From: Gnetum montanum | Lineage: Eukaryota > Streptophyta > Gnetopsida > Gnetales > Gnetaceae | DNA length: 64,000 nucleotides | Direction of reading: 5' to 3' | Assembly (NCBI GenBank): GCA_015680685.1 | Contig: MNCI01022206.1 | Location: 441,974 to 505,973, forward strand | Notes under the pieces: generated by a model | Databases searched by the model: none | What the model saw: only the letters and a program-made list of their open reading frames with translations | What the model was told of the DNA's origin: nothing | Shown here: positions 11,690 to 22,022 of the stretch, in pieces | Numbering within the stretch: position 1 is the stretch's first letter | Layout of the letters: each line of letters starts with the position of its first letter | Program-made: the position numbers and the translations under genes

Positions 11690-13335
11690 TTTTCTCACTC
11701 TAGACAACATAGTCCAGAAAGTAGCAATTTTTTTCTAACTCTAGGCTACCTCAGTGGAGAGCATAGTCCCAAACTAGAAATTTTTCTAACTCCTAACTAC
11801 GCTCTCTACAAAGCATAGTCCTGAAAAAACTAACTATTGGGTAGATACCATTTCAACAAACACTTGGTGTCAACTGCATCTCCAAGATAGGGAGCATAGT
11901 CTTGGCTGTGATCTACAAGGAGTAAGGTCTTGGCTATTGCCCCAACACTCTCTCCATGCACCATGCCCTACTACAACATCGTGCATTACCCACCACCCTT
12001 TTCACCTCACTATGCTCTGCATGCCTTGCATCGCCCACCACCATGAAAAGAAGCATGCGTCAAGTGCTCACCACAGCCATGGTCCCTATAGCCACATCCA
12101 TGGACAACCCTTATGCCACATCTTGTGTTGGCCCCCAAATTTGTAGACAATTTTTTTCCAAAAAAAATGTAGGAACATACACCCTTGGCATCAAGCCCTC
12201 CCCCTCACAATCCATGCAACCACACTATAGGGTGCCTTGCCGCTACACCCCACAACTCCCCATGGTCCCTAGTGCACCTTGCCCCCTTGCCTTGCCCTTA
12301 ATGTTTGTAAAAAAAAACATTAAAAAAATTTATGAACCTAGTAGTGTCCTCCACCCCGTAGGTGACAACTTCTGGCCACCACTAAAACCTCAATCCTTGC
12401 TCTGCCCCTGCCTATGCTGTACAACAAAGAATTTTTTATAACACAAAAAATTTTTGGATTCAAATCCTTGGCCGCCATTAAAATCCACAGTGCCTATCCA
12501 CTTTGCCCACATGCTAGCTCATCCAAGGAGAAAATGAAAAAAAGAGGGGGAAGGAACAACAATAATGCTCAAAACCTTGTAACCCTACAACCCCACGCAT
12601 GACCCTTATGGGAGCCTGCAGTCTCACCATTTGTAGTTGTGCTATCTACTACCATATCCGTGACTCTAGGAACCCTTTCCACTAAAAACCCAATTGCAAC
12701 TAAGACTACCACACTCTCACACATGCCCACCCACAGCCAAGCAAAACCCTCATCACCCGTAATCACAAAACCTCATTGCACCAAAGCCCTTCCCTTCAAA
12801 CATGTCCTTCCTAGCTACAATGGCCAAAATGGCCCATGGTGACAATGGCCCCTACCATGGCAGGGAATCAACATTTCCTCTTCCAAACCCTCATCACAAG
12901 AAACAAAACAAATGAAAAAATGGCAAAATTGGAAGCATAGTTGGGACACCTAGCAAATGTTGGTGCCCTCCTCTCTTCCACATGTGCCTATGGTAGGCAT
13001 CCCAATGCTTACTCCCCCTCATCCACATTCACCAGTCCTAGGTGTAGGCATCCACTTTAACGCATCATCTTGGCTTTAACTACAATCTCTACTAGTGGCA
13101 CAAAACAATTGCGACACCACATCTACACTCTGGATTTCATGTTTTGCAAGTTTGAAAATGAAAACTTACCCATGGTAAAACATGCTTTTATACCCTTTTG
13201 GGATTGTTTAATGACTCACCAGCCTAGGGTTGTGCTCCACATTTAGCCAAAATTTTTAACTTTTGGTGGGAGCATAGTTGGATAAGAGCATAGTTGGGTG
13301 AGAGTGTAGCCACTTACACTTAGCCAAAATTTCTA
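11690..13335 (+). repeat. Second hairpin-motif region, possible partner LTR of element T
   Basis: GAGCATAGTC-type motifs recur at about 11770, 11810, 11900, 12945 and 13260-13310, with TTTTCTAACTC spacers like those of the 1118-1712 array. Between them (11930-12850) lies C-rich sequence with short A-runs and no convincing gene. Either this is a 3' LTR or UTR of element T, or it belongs to a second T-family insertion. I could not define its ends. Confidence 0.5.
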
Positions 13336-13677
13336 ACTTTTCACTTCCTAGTCAATGCCTTAGCTAATTCCATTTCATGATCACATCTAGCCTTTCCCAA
13401 ACTAACATGTTTAACACATCTATGATCCGCTAAGACCTAAAACTAGCATCCATAGTCTGCTAAGATCTAAAACTAGCATATCAAGGCCTAAAATCGGCAC
13501 ACACATTCCTACCTTCTTTATAGCCCCTATTGCATAATTAGATAAATTTTTGTTGCATTACTTTTTATTCATTTATGCATATTAACTTGGTTACAATAGG
13601 TGCTGCTTAGCATTTTGTTGGTTTGTTTTGCAAGAATACAACATAGCCATGCTTAAGTAGCTTCTTTCACCTCTAGT

Positions 13678-14320
13678 CCTCACCAAGCTTCATGACAATA
13701 TCAAGTGATGCATCAATCCACATTGCCTAGACCTTGAGCCTACAGCTTACAATGAATACATAGCATCCATAGAGACACCACTAGATTGGCCTAACCATCT
13801 AGTTAAGGCTTTTGATCTAGAGGTAGGGGACGTTACAGAAGATCTTCTCATTGAGATCCCTATGACAACACCTAATGGGAAGGTAAAAACGCTAAAATTA
13901 AGCTCCTCGCTAGATCCCAAACATACCCAAAACATCACTAAGATGCTAAATGATAATATTAAAGCATTCACATGGTCATATGAGGACATGTTGAGCCTAG
14001 ACCCTCAACTAGTCCAACACAATATCATCTTAGACCCCTGCATTAAGCTAGTAAAACAAAAAGCATGTAAGGTTCAACCTAAGGTGGTGTTGGCTATCCA
14101 TGATGAAATCACCAAGCTTTACAAAGCTAGTTTCATTCAGATTGACTATACAAACTGAGTCTCCAACATTGTAGTTGTGCCCAAGAAAAATGGAAGTATA
14201 CACATTTGCATAAACTTCCAAGACCTTAACAAGGCAACCATAAAAGATGATTTTGTGTTTCCTAGTATTGATTAACTAATTGATACAATGGCTGGACATG
14301 CCTTATTATCCTTCATGCAC
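13678..14320 (+). pseudogene. N-terminal reverse transcriptase fragment, element T type
   Basis: The frame reads a typical gypsy protease-RT linker and then the first RT blocks: a VVVPKKNGSIHICINFQDLN motif (14170-14225, after a TGA in the place of a conserved Trp) and a DDFVFPSID block. The order and wording match the fingers region of Tat/Athila RT. The fragment stops abruptly near 14318, before the catalytic palm motif, and continues into a copy of the element leader. Integrase and RNase H are absent. It is therefore a rearranged remnant. Confidence 0.8.
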
Positions 14321-14480
14321 ATTGCATTCCATAAGTCCCTATTCAATGGATAAGACCATTCCGGGAACCTCATCTCCACCTCTAGCAAGCCTTCACGTGG
14401 ACATGGGGTCAAAGCTGTGCACCCATGAACCTCTTGATGTTCCCATTCCAACGGTCGACATTTTCAATTGCTACAATCTC
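14320..14480 (+). repeat. Element T leader segment, copy 2
   Basis: This is a diverged direct copy of 2603-2770, fused to the truncated RT immediately upstream. In the normal element order the leader precedes gag, so its position downstream of RT marks a recombination or nested-insertion junction at about 14318-14322. A LINE begins directly after it. Confidence 0.7.
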
Positions 14481-14650
14481 CTTAGCATAAATAACTTCCT
14501 CCATGTAGCTTAACTTCTAAGTATAAACACTAGCTTGACAAAGGGCTTCAAATTCAAGAGGAAGCAAATTTGCTTCCAAAAGTAAGATATCATATGAAGT
14601 CTACATTTTCACTTGAAATTCACATAGAAGAAACTATTTTTGAACATGCT

Positions 14651-15620
14651 CTAATTTTTTCCAATTACATGTGAAAAGAGAAGATTCCCAAGTAATACAC
14701 TTATAAAATAATATCGGTTCGAGAAAACTGTGAAGAAGTTTCCTTTTGATCTTCCATGCCAAAATTTGTTTCCTACTAAAATTATTTCTTGGAGCAAATA
14801 GAGATTACATGCCACTTGAAACTCTTTGATCAATAAGAGTATTTCAACTATAATTACTGGTAAATTCAACTCCCAAATATTTATAACATTCACATGTATC
14901 AAGTCTTTCTTCTCTAAAAAATTATTGTAATTTATATTTCTAGTACCAAAAATTAGAATTTCAAACTTATCAATGCTAAATTTCATACCAGAACAATTAT
15001 AGTAGTTGTGGAGAATTTGAAGCATATAATTAAATCCTATAGCTAATTTTGCAAGCAAGGCCACATCATTTGCAAAGAGAAGCATGTTCAAAAATAATCC
15101 TTTCACTAACATACCATGATTAGAGGCATTTTGCATCCATTTCTATAATTCATCTAAAAATATGTTATAAAGGGTAGAGGACAAAAGATAGCCTTGTTTA
15201 ACTCCAACTAAGTTGTTGATATTTATTCCTTCTCTAGTAAGATTATCTTCAATAAGAATGTTAACTGTCTCATAGATTCTTTTAGTAGCAGAAAAGAGAT
15301 CTTGTGGAATGTTAATGTTATCCACTCTCTTCCAAAGTTTATCTCAAGCAATAGAATCATAAGCCTTAGTGAACAAAATAAATAAAAGTTGTATAGTTGG
15401 ACCTTTTCCCTTTCTCTACACAATAACACAAAGTTATTAGATGGTCTATAGTAAAATGATTCTTCCTAAAGCTTACTTGTGACTAAGTAAGAAGACCATG
15501 CATTTTTGCCCATGAATTAATTTTATTCTTCAAAATAGTACCCAAAAACTTAATAAAAACTGAATTGATTGCAATCAATTGGTAATTATTAAGATCTATT
15601 CTATCTCATTATTTGAAAAG
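14651..15620 (-). pseudogene. LINE reverse transcriptase, inactive
   Basis: RT blocks in order on the minus strand are: a finger motif NNYQLIAINSVFIKFLGTIL, a region resembling KAYDSIA, the GVKQG...SSTLYNIFLDEL palm block, and LLFANDVALLAK in place of the catalytic (Y/F)ADD. The second catalytic Asp is replaced by Asn, so the enzyme would be inactive even without the stops and frame changes. Hydrophobic DNA-binding and thumb-like sequence follows to about 14651. Confidence 0.82.
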
Positions 15621-16134
15621 TAAGAATGCTCAACTAGAACATCAAGAGTAATCCAAACCATATTGAATTCCTTTATTAAGACGATTGTAACCTATTTTCC
15701 ATACCAATGGACCACTCCATTTAAGAAGCTCTGCGTATAATCTATTAACATCAGAATCTTTCCTAGAAGATAATTTTTGAATTCCTACAAAAACATCATC
15801 AAGGAATAACTCAAGAACACTAGAGTTATCTTACACAGTCAAGGGAGCCTCTTGATTAAAAAAGTCATTAAAGAAAATTTGAATGATAGATAAGGAAAAA
15901 TCCCAACCATGTTGCTATCTATCTCATAATAATTCCAAAAGTTCTTTAAATTTGAGTGTAGCTCACGAATCATTTTTTTCTACTCTTGTTTAATGAACTT
16001 CCTTTTTAAAAATTAATAAACTTTCTATAACTCTTCAGCATTGAAATATCATATTGAGAAGCTATAACATCTTTACGAGTTATCAAACAATCGGCATCAA
16101 ACCAAGATTTTCTACAAGAAGGTCTCTTGTTAAT

Positions 16135-17987
16135 CTACACATGAGCACCTGTAGACAAAAGAACATTAGTCAAATCTACCTCATTGTCATTGTTGACCAA
16201 TATATGAGCCACTCTTGTTTGAAAATACTGACAAAGACTTTCAATGAGACGAGTAGTTCTATATTTCTTGTAATGAATATGATAAATTGAAGTAAGAATA
16301 GTGAATTTCAAGTAATGATGAGGAGATCTTGGAAGTTTTTCTCCCACTTGAAAATTTTTCACTGCATCTATATTATCATGAGTAGACAATATCAATGCAA
16401 GAGTTACCTTGATGCCTAGTAAGGGTAAAATGAGAGGAGGAAGGAAACTTACTAATGTCATGAAGGATTAAAAAATCAAAGGAATAAACCTACTCTAAGA
16501 AATGAATATCCCTTTGATGTGTACTATGATCAATAAATGATCCTTGTGAACTAAATAGAGCTCTTCATTGAAGTTTAATTGAGCATTCCAAACACACCTT
16601 TGAATCTAACTTTGTCCAATATGAGCATTAAATCCCCACAAAGAAAAAATTTACCAAGCTTAGAGAATTCTATAACATCTTCACTCAAGTATTGAAAAGG
16701 ATGCTCTCGTGAAGGATTAGTAGAAATGTAGATAAAAGAATCCCTCAAAGAAAAATAACAAAAAGCAATATAAAGAATGTAGAGATGGAAAATTTCGATG
16801 TTGGAGGGCCAAAGATCCTCATTGAAATAGCTTAACTTGTAGATCCATGGGCCTTGAGGAGGATTTGTGACCACCTCAAATGGTCTTGCCAATCAAATAA
16901 GGACTTAGAGGGTCTACTATTAGGTGATAAAAAAATACAAACAATCGTCTTAATCTCAAAACACAACACGAAAGATCAAAAGAGGACAATAGGTGACAAA
17001 TGATAAAACAAAGGTAGAATTGCAAATTTGATATTAACACTTTGAAATAAAATGTTACAACAAAAGGTTTAGGAGATACAAATTATGGGTTTTAGAAAAC
17101 CCAAAATGCCAAAATTCCTTGTAATGAAATAGATTTCGGTTTAAATAGGCCACTAGTGTCCTAATTGTTGCTGATTATTTCTACCATGATTGATGCAAAT
17201 GTCTAGAAAATTTTGATGTACCTGGGACACCTTCATGTAGCATACTAAGAATTTTAGCTAAATTTCATTCTATGTACACTACCTTAATATGTTGCCCAAC
17301 ATACAAAATTTCTATGCCCTACGTATAGGATTAAAACCCAACTTTTGTATGTTATCTTTGTAGGTTGTCTAGTGTATAGAACTATAATGCTCAACGTACA
17401 AGGCTAAGATACCAAATTTTGTAGCTTTTCAAGCATTTTTAGCTTCCATAAGCTAGCATATTTAAGTTTTGCAGCTTCTATAAGCTAGAAAGTATAAGGT
17501 TTTAGATTCCAATAACATGATGCCATAATGCCAAATTTTTAGGAAAATAAGGCAATTGTATCTACCTTTATTTTTCCACCAAATTACAAAGAAGTTTGGC
17601 CATGGGTTATAATATGAATTCCCTTAGGGTGTTTCAAAGAACTTTTAAAATGCCTTAAACTTGAACCCACAAATATTGGTTATTATCATCAACTTTATGC
17701 ACCTTAATGAAATGATTTTTAGACTTTTTAATTAAACAAACAATACTTGTAGAAGGTCTACCCCTCACCTTGGAACACTTATTTCTAACAAAAATGATGT
17801 GAGAGGATGGAATAGATACTACCAAAGAATTTTCTTCTTCCCATGTTTTAGCAAAAATAAATAGATCTAAATCACTAAAAAAATGACTAGTATCTAAAGC
17901 AGCAACTTTATTAGGTAATGAACCTTCAACATTAAGGAAATCACATGTAATAGAAGAAAATCTCTTTTCCACAACAAAGTCTAGCAA
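16135..17987 (-). pseudogene. LINE APE-type endonuclease, inactive
   Basis: The N-terminal part (17987-17655) has the start of an APE-like domain, with an N-x-x-G-x-x-x-K-x-x-x-L pattern and a KTWEE segment where an E-T-W motif is expected. The catalytic region near 16610-16680 shows SKLGKFFLCGD followed by FNAHIG only after a one-base frame change, so a single T appears lost inside the conserved GDFNA motif. About 740 bp of unrelated sequence separates the two parts. Confidence 0.7.
16900..17640. other. Unidentified insert inside the LINE endonuclease
   Basis: This AT-rich stretch interrupts the two halves of the LINE endonuclease. It has repeated words such as AAGCTAG/TAAGCTAG (17440-17490) and TGTATAG, and no open frame or recognisable domain. 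A solo LTR or short non-autonomous element is plausible, but I could not find terminal repeats or a target duplication. Confidence 0.4.
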
Positions 17988-18184
17988 ATTAAAACTTGAT
18001 CACTTAGCCAAAACTAAGCTAATACCTTAAAGTATCATGTTAGCTATATATCATAGGGGTATACATTGTCAAATGAAATGGAAATTGAAATGAAATTTTA
18101 TTATGCCTTAGACCCTATGACATGCTATGATGAGTTTTAGGAAAAATCATTAAGAAAACATCAAATAGATTTAGGTTGAATTAT

Positions 18185-18260
18185 GTTTTAATCTAGTGGT
18201 AAGACTCTTGATTTAGGAACTTCAAATTATGAATTCAATTTATATAAGTGGCGATTTATC
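18185..18260 (+). repeat. SINE-like repeat family 1, partial copy
   Basis: The phrase TAGTGGTAAGACTCTTGATT is followed by a diverged TATGAATTCAATTT. These correspond to the A-box-like and B-box-like parts of the family seen more fully at 20325-20620. The copy is short and old. Confidence 0.5.
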
Positions 18261-18351
18261 AAAGCAAATCCGTTTCAAGCTATGAGTTAAAAAAATATAC
18301 ACTTGTGATTATTTCCCCATCTTTTAAAACTTATCATAAATACAGCCAGCA

Positions 18352-18650
18352 TTAAAAAGTTAAGCTTAAGCTTTTACTTACCAACCTTCTAGAGAATCTT
18401 CACCAGGTAAAACAAGCATCGGGCTTGCATGTGATGACCCTACAAAAAAGAGCGACAGCGATGTGAAGTAAATAAAAAGCGTCGCTTCAAATACATATAC
18501 ATAAATAACTTGAAAGCATTGAAAAGTTAAGCTTACGCTTATTTATCCAGAGAATCTTCACCGCGTAAGATAAGCATTGGGCTTGCATGTCAAGACCCTA
18601 TCAAAAGCCGTATGAGCCATGTGAAGTAAATAGAAAATGTCGCTTGATTT
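18352..18650. repeat. Tandem duplication, unit about 165 bp
   Basis: Two diverged copies each begin near AAAAGTTAAGCTTA (18355 and 18521). Both contain AGAGAATCTTCACC, GGGCTTGCATGT, GACCCTA and GATGTGAAGTAAATA or the close variant CATGTGAAGTAAATAG, and both end near GTCGCTT. The unit is relatively CpG-rich compared with its surroundings. No gene is recognised in it. Confidence 0.8.
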
Positions 18651-18959
18651 GTAACCTTGCAGGGTTGGAAGGAGCCTTTGGATTCTATCAAGTAGGAGCG
18701 GCCAAAAATGTCATGTTAACAACCAATAACAGATTCTCCCTACCATTCGTTCGTCCCAGGAGGCATCAGACAGGTTTTGTTGCAACCCATTCAAAATAAA
18801 TAATCCTCCTTTCATGGGTCCCACACCCACAAAGGCTGCCTCAACACACGGTGACTAAATTAAGATGCCGTCCTGCACTTTACATTACATCAGAGATACC
18901 CAACAAATATCTCGTTCAAATGTTGCGTTTTCACACTATGCCCCTCCTCTATTACGATG

Positions 18960-18999
18960 AATAGAAATATATCTATCTTAATAGAAATATATCTATCTT
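18960..18999. repeat. Perfect tandem repeat, 20 bp x 2
   Basis: The 20-base unit AATAGAAATATATCTATCTT occurs twice back to back. No further copies are adjacent, so this is a simple local slippage or duplication event. Confidence 0.85.
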
Positions 19000-19299
19000 T
19001 CAAAGTAAAGCTTTGGTTAGAATTATTTTATGAGTGTAAAGGATTATTCTTAGAAGGGTTAGTGGATGAGTGAAAGCTTAATTTACCCATCTACTTAAAT
19101 GAAAGCCTGACTTCTTCCAGGCTCTGGTTAAAGTTTGGCTTCTTCAAGTGACAAGCGGGTCCAGGCTAAAGCCCAACTTTTGCAAGTGACAAGAGGGTGC
19201 CAAGCCAAGCAAAGATCCAGCTTCTTGGACTACACTGAAGCTCGAATCCACATCTTCCTTCCAGCATGATAAAGTATATGCGGGGAAAAGGGTTAAACG

Positions 19300-19560
19300 T
19301 GTAGCAACGTGGGCTACGTGATCACAGCGCGTAACATGGCAGCGCCGACGCTATGAACATGACGTTGTGGGCGTTCGTCATTTGCTTTCATACGCGGTCC
19401 TGACGAGTGCCCCTCCCTCTTTGCTTTTTGCTTTCTTTTGTCTTGCTGTGGTGATGCGTTCTCACACGGCACCTCCTCCAACCTCTTTCTGTTTTGTTCG
19501 TCCACACATCATTTTTGGGGACCACGTTTTTGCCGAATCTTTTGTTAGAACAAAATGATT
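19300..19560. other. CpG- and ACGT-rich island in AT-rich DNA
   Basis: CpG dinucleotides are unusually frequent here (ACGTGGGCTACGTGATCAC, GCAGCGCCGACGC, CACGTTTTTGCCG). Several ACGT cores resemble G-box/ABRE elements. Short frames exist but carry no recognisable domain. The retained CpGs argue that the stretch has escaped the methylation-driven C-to-T loss seen in the transposons, as promoters do. No transcript can be assigned. Confidence 0.45.
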
Positions 19561-19769
19561 TCATGGTTTAAAGGTTGTACCTCACGTTGGAAACAAGGCA
19601 CATTATTATACAGGTACCGAAAGCTCTCGAAAATATGGTTGTAGTGTGGTACTATGTTGGTTGGTTTTCTTCTTTCTCTTTGTCTATAACATTCACATAC
19701 TTTGGGGAGTATGTTGTATAAATTTATCTCAAGTGTACTTTGGGGAGTATGTTGGATAACTGTACATTT

Positions 19770-19845
19770 TGTCTACTATAATCGGATTCATGACTTGGAG
19801 CTTTCAAATCAAGAGTTATACCAATAAGCTAACACCTTATTGTTA
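19770..19845 (-). repeat. SINE-like repeat family 1, partial copy
   Basis: On the minus strand the sequence reads AAGGTGTTAGCTTATTGGTA, then CTTGATTTG and AGCTCCAAGTCATG. This matches the 5' half of the copy at 20495-20620 and stops just before the B-box-like part. It is a partial, diverged copy. Confidence 0.6.
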
Positions 19846-20324
19846 TCTTAAGCATACTTTGCAAACTGTATCTTACATTTATCTTAACACACTTGCTCTG
19901 AAGAGAGAGGTTGTGGGTTTAATATCACTTTCCTTCTTCCAAGATGTGGAAGTAATTAAGTTACTTTTGGATAGTGTATCTCATCATAAGGTTGTGATAT
20001 TCACTTGGAGTTTCTTTATCTTGAAAAAAGTAATAAACACCAAATTTTGCAACAATACCTTATGTTAATCATGATTGGTTTATTAGGTTGCTGAAATAAA
20101 ACATACATCAATAGATGTTGTATTATTTGCCAACGAGGGGTAGTTCAAGTAGTTATCTTACTATTTGTGTCACTTGAGGTATTGTTATATAGGTACACCC
20201 AAAACATATAGGTAACATGATAAGTGAGAAGAATTGGTGAGGAATATAAGGATGCCTCAAGTATGACTTTAATTTGCATTGTATTGTTTTGGTCATGACA
20301 TTTGGTTTTACTTTAATTAAAAAA

Positions 20325-20620
20325 CCAATTGGTTAGTAGGCTTCGATTTTTAATTTGGAAACTCTAAGTTATGGGTTGGATTCTAGTAGGCAATGTTGAG
20401 TTACAAAACTTTAATTTGACTATATGTCTTGGGGTGTACCTATATTTCAATTATTATAGGGTCCAAGAATGGGGATGTACCTATACACAAAAATAGGTAC
20501 ACCCCAAGATATATAGTCTAATTAGAACTTTATATAACTCAGCATTACCCACTGGAATTGAACCCATGACTTGGAGCTTCCAAATCAAGTATCTTACTAC
20601 TATGCTAACACCTCATTATT
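20325..20620. repeat. Head-to-head pair of SINE-like repeats (inverted repeat)
   Basis: The left arm (20325-20455, plus) and right arm (20495-20620, minus) share a tRNA-like layout: GTTAGCATAGTAGTAAG as a possible A box and ATGGGTTCAATTCC (ATGGGTTGGATTCT on the left) as a possible B box. A 3' body with GACTATAT and CTTGGGGTGTACCTA follows. The arms face each other across about 40 bp and together form a long imperfect palindrome. The tRNA origin is inferred from the two box-like motifs. Confidence 0.7.
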
Positions 20621-20639
20621 TAGGTTCCAAGAATGACTA

Positions 20640-22022
20640 TAAGTATACCCCATGACATATGGGCAATATGAAAAATGATAGAGCAATATAATGAGACCTT
20701 ATGTAAGATTCAAATTAACATCCTTTTAGAAAAAAAAAAGACCTAATGGCTTGAGCCACCTATGACTAGCCTAATATAACTTAATTTATACTTAAGGTTA
20801 AGAAAACTTGCAAAAAATAACAACATAATGGTTTTGTTATAATTAACTCATAAAATCCAACTACTTTTTACATTTCAAATAATGGTAGTGGGAGTTGTTA
20901 GCTTTTTAGATTTGAAGGGATAGAGGCAAGCTTGCGCGTTGAGATGACAATCCAAGAACCCCTTTAACAAATCAGCACTAGGCCTCCCATAATAGCTCTT
21001 CTTTTTAAGAATGAAAGCCAAAAGAAAAGAAATTTATTATTATTATCTAATGCACTTCAACATCATCGAGACATTTTTTTAATGAATATGCCAAGGAAGC
21101 TCAAAATCAGACGAAATGAAAATGTCATACATGATGATATTGATGATGATGCAGTCAAATGATGGTGTCAGAATCCTGTATTTAACTAACGATGGAGTTT
21201 GTCCAAGAAATCCCGTTATAATATAAGATGTTTACGCCAATCCAGTCATGCTGAAAAAGGCAAAGTTGATGGTGAAATGTGGTGCTGCTACTGTCGCTGA
21301 TGAAACTACGTAACAGTCCAGAAACGCTGATCATGGGCGGCTGGATCCCTGTTCAGATTTGAATGAGTGCCAAAATTGTGCAACTGCAAATATGTGGAAA
21401 ATCAAATTCAATCAATGCTTTTTGAAAACTGAAACGACCATTGACCCGAAGTTTTCGATTCCGCCACTAAACGAAACTAATGCGATTGTTCTGCTAAGAT
21501 CAACAAAAAAGGTTTCCATGCCTATAACACTAAATAAGCAACGTTTTTTGTCTGCTCTGGTTTATTAAGTGCATTTACGCGGTCAGTCTTCTTAGACCGT
21601 AGACTACGCAATGAAACACAGTGAATTACTCTGAACTTTTTTATAATTGGAGGCTCGCGCACGAATCTTTGCTTGAGGTAGTGGGAAAGGTATTTATTCG
21701 TGCCTATATCTCAAGTGTCCGTGCGCTGCTTCATGTTCTGCCTCTGTTGTTACTTGTTATCCATACCCTTTTCTGGTTGAATTTTGGGCCAGATTTTTGT
21801 ATAACTTGTTGCAGCTGTTGTTACTACTTGTTACCTATTTGCTTTCCTTCTGAAGTTTTGCAGGATTTGATGTAACCAACCTTAATTTGCCGTACTCCTT
21901 GTGCATTTTGTACCAAGGTTGTTATTTGTTGCGCTATTACTTGTGGATTTTGGCCGGATTTTGTCAAATATTGTTGTTGGTTTAGTTCGTCTCCTCGTGC
22001 ATTCCAATTCCAGCCGCAACAG
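20640..22022. other. 5' flank of the WRKY gene
   Basis: No coding region is convincing in this 1.4-kb stretch. It holds AT-rich sequence, a possible TATA-like TTTTTATAAT near 21638-21648 and a T-rich, pyrimidine-rich stretch (21700-22020) that looks like a 5' UTR. One W-box core, TTGACC, occurs at 21441-21446. The transcription start cannot be fixed from sequence alone. Confidence 0.5.
21441..21446 (+). promoter_or_regulatory. W-box core in the WRKY 5' flank
   Basis: TTGACC matches the WRKY-binding core TTGAC(C/T), about 580 bp upstream of the start codon. Auto- or cross-regulation through W boxes is common in this family. A six-base match is weak evidence. Confidence 0.35.

Larger units (their letters stand above)
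14484..17995 (-). mobile_element. Decayed LINE (non-LTR retrotransposon), copy 1
   Basis: Read on the minus strand, the order is endonuclease (17987 to about 16135), reverse transcriptase (about 15900-14900) and a 3' tail near 14500. The tail is shared with the second copy at 35430-35600. The RT reads GVKQGYLLSSTLYNIFLDEL, whose wording is closer to RTE/CR1-like LINEs than to plant L1. That clade call is an inference. Multiple stops and frameshifts are present. No poly-A tail or target duplication could be identified. Confidence 0.8.
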
